Assembly (NCBI GenBank): GCA_963576475.1
Contig: OY754974.1
Coordinates: 6,435,274-6,499,273, forward strand
Direction: 5' to 3'
Length of the DNA: 64,000 nucleotides
DNA from: Molanna angustata
Lineage: Eukaryota; Arthropoda; Insecta; Trichoptera; Molannidae
Shown: positions 56,212-64,000 of the stretch, piece by piece
How the letters are laid out: each line of letters starts with the position of its first letter
Position numbering within the stretch: the first letter of the stretch is position 1
Position numbers and translations under genes: made by a program
The notes under the pieces: generated by a model
What the model was told of the DNA's origin: nothing
The model's input: the letters and a program-made list of their open reading frames with translations, nothing else
The model's database searches: none

Positions 56212-57253
56212 CAGTAGTGGCCAAAAAAATGGAAACTATTTTTTACTCGACTAAATTACATAGAAAATCTTCCTTCTTAGATTTCTAAATGAATATTTCT
56301 AAAAAAATATTATTGCCTTGTCTTTATTATAGTGTGGGTTATGCATGAATTATCATTTATACATAAAATATTCAGATATAATACACATTTTATTAAAATT
56401 ATTGTACATTGAATAAAATATAAAAAATATTGTGCTCAGCTATGGAAAATTGTTAATGACAATAAAATTTAAAATTCACGTGTTTAAGATAAATCACTTT
56501 AGTATTTAGTTGGGTAGCCTTTATTTTTTATCACAGCCTTCATTCTTCGAGGCATTGAGTCCACCAACTTCTCCAAAATGCAGATTTTCATGCAGAACGT
56601 CTTCCGGTTTCTGCCAGATTTTACAGCATTGTGTAAACTTTTGGAGACTTTGAACCTCTCGCAGACCTTTGAACTCCAGACTTGGACGCTCTGTGTCCCA
56701 ACTTTTCAGCAATTTGTTTATATGTATATCCCTCTTCTCGTAGGGTAACTGCTCTACTACATTTTGTAGGTGACCAGTAGCCTCCAAGCATGTTTCAGAA
56801 GAAGTTTCAGAATAAAATAATCTCAGAATTTGAAAAACAGTCCAACCACTTACAAATGACACAGTACAGGACGAACGACAGACTAATAGCTCTTGCTTAG
56901 ATAGGATTTCAAATATCCTCAATAATTACTTTCTAATGATCACAGACATCAAAAAAACAAATTTCCAGAAAAAAATGTGAGTAATAATGATGATTCATAT
57001 CATCAAATAGTAAGGTATATGTTCCTTACAACTCATTATGAGACAAATTAGAAAGGATTAACTAATTTTGTAAAAAAAAGTTAAAACAATTAAAAAAATA
57101 TTTATTGTTTCTTGCGAAATAAACAAAAGAAAATATTTGTCATTAAAAACAATAAGAATGCAATAAAATTTCAATGAAAAAGTAAACTGAATCACCTAGT
57201 AAGTTGAAAAATGTAGTCAAAATAAAAAGTTTCCATTCTTTTGGCCACTACTG
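56212..57253 (-). mobile_element. Tc1-like DNA transposon remnant, 1042 bp
   Basis: Inverted ends CAGTAGTGGCCAAAA...TGGAAAC and GTTTCCA...TTTTGGCCACTACTG. The left flank is TA, the right flank is now AA. Tc1 elements usually measure about 1.6 kb, so this copy is internally deleted. It carries a minus-strand transposase C-terminus. Confidence 0.92.
56499..56922 (-). pseudogene. Tc1-like transposase C-terminal remnant
   Basis: The minus strand ends LVDSMPRRMKAVIKNK then GYPTKY and TAA (56499-56501), the hallmark C-terminus of Tc1-like transposases. The frame open at 56521-56922 is shifted from this one, with WQKPEDVLHENL-type remnants leading into it. The DD(34)E catalytic region is not recognisable. 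Inactive. Confidence 0.88.
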
Positions 57254-57299
57254 AATATCACGTGTTTGTGTCACCGACACAGTAACAACATAGTTCTCT

Positions 57300-58380
57300 A
57301 TAAATAATGGGGTGCATGCTATCTCCATGGCTCTTCAATCTATACGTTGAATGTTGCATCAGAACTTTTATGGAGGATAGCAAGGGTCTGAAATTTATTT
57401 ATTTATATTCACATACACGGCCTCTTAGCCATTATAAAAATATGGTAAAAATAAAACATAAAACTCGTATTAAACAACACAACAATTAGCAAGAAAAACA
57501 ACACAATAATTCATTAAAATACAAAATCTATCACACAAATCGAAATATTCATAATATGTCCCATTCCGATTCGTTTAAATTTATCTGTCTGAATTTTAGT
57601 AGGTATATGAGAAATGTCAAAACGTTGACAATTCAGTAAGTATAGTATATGAAGGATGTAAAGAGAACGTACTGAGAATGGATGCCAGCAAATCGAAGTT
57701 CAAATGGTGTTTCAAAAGAGTGAAAGCAGAACAGCGTACCAAATAAAATTAGAGAACAAATGGTTCAAGCAAGTAGACGAATATGTCTATTTGGGAAGCA
57801 ACGGAATACCGGAATGGACGGATTGATAAGGAGATCGAAAGAAGAGTTATGGCAAGAAACAGAGGGAATGGAGCACTTAGACCAGTTATGAATGACCGCA
57901 ACATATCAAAGGATGCTAAAGTTGCCATTGATAACGCTATCTTAATAGTGCCAACCTTGATGTATGCAAGTGAAACCTGGACATGGCAGAAGTCACATGA
58001 AAGCAGAATAAATGCAGTTTAAATGAGATCACTAAAATGAATTTAAGATGAAGATAGATGTCATTAATAGAATGAAAATGATGAATTCATTTCATTCATT
58101 AATTGGCCACATGGGGAGAATGAATGAGGAATGCCTGACGAAGAAAACATACAATGCGCATAGGAATGAAATGAGAAATCAATGCCGCCCAAGAAAGGGA
58201 TGGCATGACCATGTGAATGGTATTTTGAAAGACGAAAAGGTTAGAAGCGTGAAGAACAGATAAACATGTATAAGAAGATGTATGAATGTTGACGAGGCGA
58301 TGATTGTGTGTCAAGATATATGGCATTCAGTTTTCTCTGTCTACCATGTGAGGATCATGGCATTATGGTATGTATAAGAA
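57300..58380 (+). pseudogene. RTE-type LINE, longest copy, interrupted
   Basis: MGCMLSPWLFNLYVECCIRT is the reverse transcriptase 'GCxLSPxLFNLYxe' motif. The text breaks at 57398 and resumes near 57640 with NVLRMDASKSKFKW, then VDEYVYLGSNG-type, EIERRVMARNRGNGAL, VPTLMYASETWTWQKSHESR, WPHGENE/GHMGRMNEECLTKKTY, CRPRKGWHDHVNGILKDEKV and the tail ATTATGGTATGTATA. Frameshifts are many. The YADD box is lost. It begins 47 bp after the Tc1 remnant. Confidence 0.8.
57398..57640 (-). repeat. insertion in the RTE copy, antisense tail
   Basis: ATTTATTTATTTATATTCAC then CGGCCTCTTAGCCATTATAA occupies the gap between two RTE segments and has the look of an antisense retrotransposon 3' end. Exact borders are uncertain. 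Confidence 0.5.
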
Positions 58381-59489
58381 TCACATACATTAGGTATGAG
58401 AAATTTTATAAATATAATAATTAAATTAGACAAACGATTTACTACAAACAAGACAAATATTGAAAATAATATTTCTATATTGCCCTCATTCAGTATAACA
58501 AAAGCTGTTTTTCATTCAAATTTTGCTTATGAGTAAAAGCATTTCTTTATAAACATTATTCTATTTCTATTTTACAAATATATATATTTAAAGTCACTAA
58601 AATTTAACGATTTATTATACACAGACTAATCTCCTGAGCTCGTAGTGCACAGTGACATAGATCTGTAAATGTGTGGGTGCGAGAGAGACTGCTCAATAAG
58701 AGTCTGGTCAATCAAAGAACACTTTTAATATATAATACTAAACATAATATAGGAAAAAAAAATCACTTGATCTCTGAAGTGCTGCTTTAACTAATACCAT
58801 GAAATATTTCTTTAGCTTTTGTGCATAATTTTAAGACAATGAACCAAAAATTCTAAAAGAAATTTTTCAAAAGCATACTTTGTGAAATATAAATTATATT
58901 ATATAGTAATATGAAAGTTTTCTATGCATGACATGTTATGGCTGGTCTGGAAAAATATAGTTTGTTACTCATGATGAACATACACAATATTATGATTTCA
59001 AAAATCAATATTAAGTCTATACAAGTTGTTCTAAATTCAAACTTTACATGGGAAATTAGAGTAGCGTCTAGCCCCAGCTCTTCTTTTCTGCATTATTAGG
59101 CTAGGTTTAAGTTTGTGTATAATAATAATAGCGACTCGCGTGAGCGAGTTGCTTTATAAATTGAATTATAAATTATTATAAGTTAAATTTACATTTTTTA
59201 TTTAATTTATTGCATTTAATATAAAATTTCACAGCTCATTTCACTCCATACTACGAGACCTCAACCAATCAGAGAGCCAACCGGAAACATAATGCGTAAT
59301 GGTAAATGCGGATTGTAGACGCTAGTGGAAATTAGTAATTGATGAATATTATTTGTTTTGTTATTTTTTTATAAACTTAATTTCTTTATGTTACATTGAG
59401 AATACATGAATGTAATTCAATGTAAATAATGTCCTTTTTATATATTTTTCAAAACAACATAGTAAAACATCAAGTTTCCCAAGTAGAAT
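58381..59489. other. AT-rich DNA, nothing recognised
   Basis: A small hairpin GCGACTCGCGTGAGCGAGTTGC lies at about 59131-59152. No gene or repeat recognised. Confidence 0.35.
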
Positions 59490-59900
59490 AACTGCCGTTG
59501 AAATGAGGTCTCTCAGACAAATGTGTAATAAGACGATGTGTGATTGAATAAAAAAAGTAAGCACAAGAACAGAATGTATGTTGGAAAAGGACGCCACATG
59601 CAAGATAAAAATATAATATATGTCCTTAAGTGGATCGGCCACATAGAAAGAACAGATGAAGAACAGTTGACAAAAAAATTATACATGGCTAAAAGATGCG
59701 GAATAAGAGATAGAGGTCGGTCGAGAAAGACTCATTTAAATCACATGAATGGAATCTGAAGTGTAGATAGTAGGAGAGTGTGCATGAGGCAATGTTTGGA
59801 TTATGTGAAGCGAGAAAAGTATATCAGGATAGGAAAGTATGGCGCTCGGTTCTCTCTGCCTACCTCAATATGAACAAGGCATGATAGTATGTATGTAAAA
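59490..59900 (+). pseudogene. RTE-type LINE 3' end (GRGRPRKGW family), diverged
   Basis: KWIGHIERTDEEQLTKKLYM then RGRSRKTHLNHMNGI, RRVCMRQCLD and RKVWRSVLSAYLN, ending GGCATGATAGTATGTATGTA. Upstream VEMRSLRQMC. Frameshifted. Confidence 0.7.
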
Positions 59901-60159
59901 AAACACAAAATATTTATTAGTAACTTGTATATTTCTAGAAAATAAACTCTTATGACGTCCGGTTTCTAAAAAAAACTGATAAAATAAACATTTTCCTAAT
60001 ATTCATATAAGATATTATGAAAAATGATGTAAAAGAGTAAAATTAAATAATAATTTAACATAAACAGAGCAAATTTCACAATAATAATGTTAATATATTA
60101 CCTTTAGTCAGTATATATTATTATAAGGTCTTTGGTATATACCTAGTCAAAGATGTTCC

Positions 60160-60678
60160 GTACTCAAATTTTGTATGGAAAATTTTCAGCGATTTTATGA
60201 AATGAGTTTGTTTAATTATTTTTTTATTTTATTATGAAAAGTTGATATTTCTTTAATGCCATTTTATGAAAGTGAGGAGCCTTTTTACCTATTTGAAAAT
60301 AAAAATTTCAAATTTTAAGTTTCCTGAGCTTGGGGTCACTTTGAAATATTTGACAGTTAAAAAAAATGAGAAGCACTATTCATATATCGTTCAAAATCTA
60401 ATGGGATCTAAGTGAGCATTAGATATACAAATTTGCAAAATTTGAATAGAATCGAATGAGTACTTTAGTCTATAATCGATAAAGTAAAATGAACACGCCG
60501 TACATAGCACATAGCACATAGCACAGTGCACATAGCACACACACACAGATACATTGTGATGAAACTTTCAGAATACAATCTCAGCATGATACTAGTTGAT
60601 AATCTGCAAAAAAAAAAATACCCTTAAAAATTGCGAAATCATAACTCCCCACTATATCACCTTGTGTTAGTGAGGAGT
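60160..60678. mobile_element. second copy of the TIR element at 52227
   Basis: Body matches 52227-52754 over its length (TCACTTTGAAATATTTGACA, ACAGATACATTGTGATGAAA, GCATGATACTAGTTGATAAT). The right end TGTTAGTGAGGAGT is intact; the left end is decayed. An (ATAGCAC)n expansion is at 60505-60540. Confidence 0.8.
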
Positions 60679-60739
60679 AAAAAACATCAGGTATAAAAAA
60701 AAAAGAAAGAATACACAAGAGCGACAAAAGACAGAAAAA

Positions 60740-61039
60740 TTAGCAATAGTAAAATAAAAATAAAAACCAATTAATACTCACATATGAGTTAACACAACAT
60801 AAAATTTTTTCTTTAAAACCTGCAAGATTGTTATTTAGAATATCGATTGCAGATTTATAATTTACAACTACGCCTGACAAAGAGTTTTGCGCATAATTAA
60901 TTTTACACATAGGAATTGCAAATAATTCAAAAAGACGATTGATTATTTTGCGGGTGTTGGGCGATTTTTGGCTCAAAAGATCCCGTTGGGCGAATCTAGT
61001 CTGATTTTCTTTCAGTAGACGTAGTTGTCTCTTTTGAGA
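60740..61039 (-). CDS. unrecognised coding-like fragment, possible exon
   Basis: On the minus strand, an open frame from 61039 down to 60740 contains RLLKENQTRFAQRDLLSQKS, NTRKIINRLFELFAIPMCKI and SGVVVNYKSAIDILNNNLAG. This is balanced, protein-like composition within AT-rich DNA. A possible acceptor AG ends at 61031 and a donor-like CAG|GTTTTA lies at 60820/60819, giving a possible exon of about 211 bp at 60820-61030. No family recognised; it could be a host exon or a piece of an unknown element. The frame's apparent start is not an ATG. Confidence 0.4.
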   Translation of the reverse strand, partial: SQKRQLRLLKENQTRFAQRDLLSQKSPNTRKIINRLFELFAIPMCKINYAQNSLSGVVVNYKSAIDILNNNLAGFKEKILCCVNSYVSINWFLFLFYYC

Positions 61040-61064
61040 TTATAATTAATAACTACATACGTAT

Positions 61065-61825
61065 TAAAATCAATTCATTACTATTCACTCATTGGTTAGA
61101 ATAAGAATAATAATATATCAAAATAACGTTACAATTAAGTAGGTATGTCTTAAGTGTTTTGTATTCTGAACTAATCAATCATATCATGAGTAATGAGTAT
61201 TATGACAAAAAAATGTATACTCTGTTTTCAATTAACTGGTATTGAAAAGTATTTTAGAGTTCATTTTACTCTCATTATAACTAATGAACGATGAGACGGC
61301 ATTTTGAGCAACTGTGCGACGTAAAAAATAATATATTCACATTACAATTTATAATTTATTGCTCAATTTTTTTTTTATCTCCTAAGGCAGCGTTGAAAAG
61401 ATGTGTGAACCGAAATAACACATTTATTTTTTGTTTCTGATAATAGTATTTTTTTATGATTATAAAAATATAAAACACATTTTGTGTTAATTCCTCGTAG
61501 TAAATTAATATGTCTTATTCTGAGCGTTTACAGAACTTTAACTTTGAAATACTATGACCCGAATGCACAGTCCTAGGTAATTAAATACCAACTCCTAGCC
61601 TCACTGAAGTATTTCACGAAATGTATGAGAATAGAAAATGGTGGAAAAAGCATTCTACCCCGGTGCCAATAAAATTGAATATGCATAGGTTAAATATTTA
61701 TTTATTTATAATGTTAATCACAAGAGGCAGTCTCCGACTGAAAAAACAGGCCCTCGGCCTAAAACCAGAGAAAGAAGTTAAGTTGCTTTGTAGACATCGC
61801 TTAAATAACCCAGATTATTCATAAT
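61065..61825. other. AT-rich DNA, nothing recognised
   Basis: A 67-codon frame at 61621-61824 has no known domain. Confidence 0.35.
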
Positions 61826-62190
61826 CTTCTTCTTCTTCGTTTCCTCGATGCTGAGGGTTGTGATCTTTGGGGCCGCCAATGGACAGAACGAATCGCCTCC
61901 AGTTCTTTCTGCTCTCCACATCTCGAGGTTGTTCTCGGTCATCTCCTTAATTTAATCACACCATCACGCAGGAGATCTGCATCTACTTCTTTTTTTTTTT
62001 TTTTTACCTACACTACTTTTTTTCAGGTGACCTGGTTCTCTCCTGGCAATGTGACCAAAGATGCTCAATACCCGCAGTTGCATACTGTAGACAATCTTTC
62101 TTTTACTTTGAGCTCTTTAAAGGCCGAGTTCTTCTTGCAGTCCACGGAATCCTCAGTATGAAATCCTGATTCATAATAAATGTATCTTTT
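61826..62190 (-). pseudogene. LINE 3' end with (GAAGAA)n tail
   Basis: The minus strand ends GGATCACAACCCTCAGCATC-type text then GAAACGAAGAAGAAGAAGAT. Internal GGCGATTCGTTCTGTCCAT and GGTGTGATTAAATTAAGG segments match 14231 and 43656. A 17-T run interrupts it at about 61990-62006. Confidence 0.7.
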
Positions 62191-63966
62191 TCCGCAGTAC
62201 CTGTATTTAATTTCGAGGGAGCTCATAATATGAAAAACATTTTTTTTGTGTAATTATTACTTAGGTAGTAACAGCCGGAATATTGTATAATGAATAATGC
62301 ACTTTGAAGGATCAATAATGAGCGTTTCAAAATATAATATGAAGACCCAAAAGTTATTAGGTATATATAAGACATTATCACTGTACCTTAGTTCTGTTTT
62401 AAAGACCCATCGATAGTAATAATTAGAGGATTTATTTACCGCGGTAGCCGGATGGTAGCTGTTAGCTTCTATCTATCAGGTAATTACATACAAATATTGG
62501 AAGCCAGGTCTAGTCTGTTATGTATGTATACAAATATTGGAGGATATTCTCAAATCGGGAGAATACACAGAATCGTGATCGCACCATTTAAAGATACCCA
62601 GGACGCATTATTCCAAAGTGTACCTAAGAAAATATTAAAATATTATTACAAGTTGAAATAAAACATACTTTCTTTTGTTTCACTAGTAGTTTTATGTTTA
62701 AGCTCTAACCGATATTTGTCTACAATAGATTAGTGTCCAGAAACCGGTTAGTACATTTAATTACCAGAGAAACTAAAGCAAGTGTGTTTTAATTTTATTT
62801 TATAATGGATTTTAAACAAGAAATATCAGTTGACAAAATAAGTTTAAAAGATATTTAAAATAATTTAATATTTATTACTATTCACTTTTTAAACTACGAA
62901 TAAAAACACGTAGCCAGATATCCTAACCTGAACGAAATCTGAACTTATAGGTAAACATTTGCATTTTTGGCGCTTTTAAAGTAAAAATTGTCTGTAAATA
63001 TTCTTATGAATTAAAACAATTAAATATTTGGTATTAGTTTTATTTTATGAACAACGCGTTTCGCGACGTTCCAAAAATAAAAAAAAATAAAATAAAAATA
63101 CAATCAACAATATTTATCTATCAAATTTTACTGCCGTTTCTACTTACTTTTATCAAAACAGAGATTTGTATATATTTATTTTGCAATATCTAACTTATTT
63201 TTCAACCTCTCAAAACCAACTGTTTTACACATGTGCCCTGTAAAATTTGTATATAACTACTAGTCTCAATCTTGTATATAATTATTTTGACGATATGTCT
63301 TTCATGAAACGCGTCGATAATTAATCTAACAAGATACAACTAATACCAAGAATTTTTATTTTATTATTAACAAACATATCTACATACAATGGAGATCTAT
63401 CAAGAATTATTGTCGATCGATAGACAAACTAAACTAAGTTATAATTGTCTCCTGAAACAACAGACTGAGTCCAAGAAAAGCGAAAGAATACCATGTTCAC
63501 ATATCCTAATTTCATTTTAATCAAGCGTAAGTCATTACAAAACAAAATCTGTCAAAAACAATACAAAATCAAAACATAACAGTTATTAACATTACGACTT
63601 TAAATAATAATTTTTGAGTATACCTTTGTCACTTTTCTCATTTTACTCGACCATTTTTGAAGGTACACGTTGATTAAAATTTTCAAAAACTAATTTATAA
63701 TCATTAGTTGCAAAGGTACAATTTCTAATCATGCGACCTAGTCAATATTTAAAATATAATTATAGAAATGTATAAGTTCACGAAATATACGTGATGACGA
63801 TAATTTGGGTTGTAAAAACGGTCATAGACAAAGCTAGTTTCTGGTTTCATACAAGAAGCTACATTAAATTATCATTGCTTTATGCCGTACAAATAGATTA
63901 ATTTCATTTACTTTTATAACTTAATCATACGCAATGAATTTCGAAAAAAAAGAGAATGTACATAGA
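62191..63966. other. AT-rich DNA, nothing recognised
   Basis: The 69-codon frame at 62452-62661 includes PFKDTQDALFQSVPKKILKY but I cannot assign it; it contains a small direct repeat (TACAAATATTGGA twice). No repeat family recognised in the rest. Confidence 0.35.
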
Positions 63967-64000
63967 CTAGTTGCATGTAACACATGAGATCCAACTATCG
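63967..64000 (-). mobile_element. HINE copy 10, cut by the window end
   Basis: CTAGTTGCATGTAACACATG then AGATCCAACTATCG is the complement of the HINE 3' terminus (hairpin, CTAG end). The rest lies beyond the window. Confidence 0.85.

Noticed and set aside
56521..56922. 133-codon minus frame as an intact protein
   Set aside because: It is out of phase with the recognisable Tc1 transposase C-terminus and lies in a degraded element.

Overview
This window is eukaryotic nuclear DNA, most likely from a moth or butterfly (Lepidoptera). The sequence is AT-rich, shows no bacterial gene organisation, is full of non-LTR retrotransposon ends and tRNA-derived SINEs, and carries at least ten copies of a Helentron-type (HINE/DINE-1-like) element with a GT microsatellite core. 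Short GTAGGTA/TACCTAC motifs, common in lepidopteran DNA, are frequent. The species cannot be named from the sequence alone.

No complete host gene is visible. Nearly every open frame is a shadow of a repeat. Two short unassigned stretches look coding: 29244-29450 (+) and 60740-61039 (-). Both are flanked by plausible splice signals and could be exons of a large gene whose introns fill the window. Otherwise the window is a gene desert, a giant intron or heterochromatin such as a W-linked region.

Layout. 1-1113: edge of a 133-bp satellite array arranged as alternating 266-bp dimers. 1.1-20 kb: mostly unique AT-rich DNA with LINE ends, foldback MITEs (4.4, 10.1 and 14.5 kb) and the first HINE. 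20-29 kb: a HINE cluster, including two full copies 8 bp apart, plus SINE and LINE debris. 29-34 kb: a candidate exon, a nested inverted-repeat element with a hammerhead-like motif, and a perfect 27-bp-arm palindrome. 34.8-36.5 kb: a LINE tail split by an RTE end and then by a HINE, with a second RTE end behind. 36.9-44.8 kb: LINE fragments, a SINE interrupted by a LINE end (both with target-site duplications), a 235-bp MITE, a 19-bp tandem array and a degraded reverse-transcriptase core. 45-53 kb: more SINEs, LINE tails, a minus-strand HINE and a 528-bp TIR element with a second copy at 60.2 kb. 54.1-57.3 kb: a HINE tail split by a 1134-bp hAT element, then a dead Tc1-like element. 57.3-62.2 kb: RTE-type remnants and the second coding-like fragment. 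The last 34 bases begin a tenth HINE.

The window is therefore a record of transposon activity. Relative ages can be read from nesting: hAT into HINE, LINE end into SINE, HINE into LINE, LINE tail into HINE. All element families were identified by eye from termini, target-site duplications and protein motifs; no database was searched.
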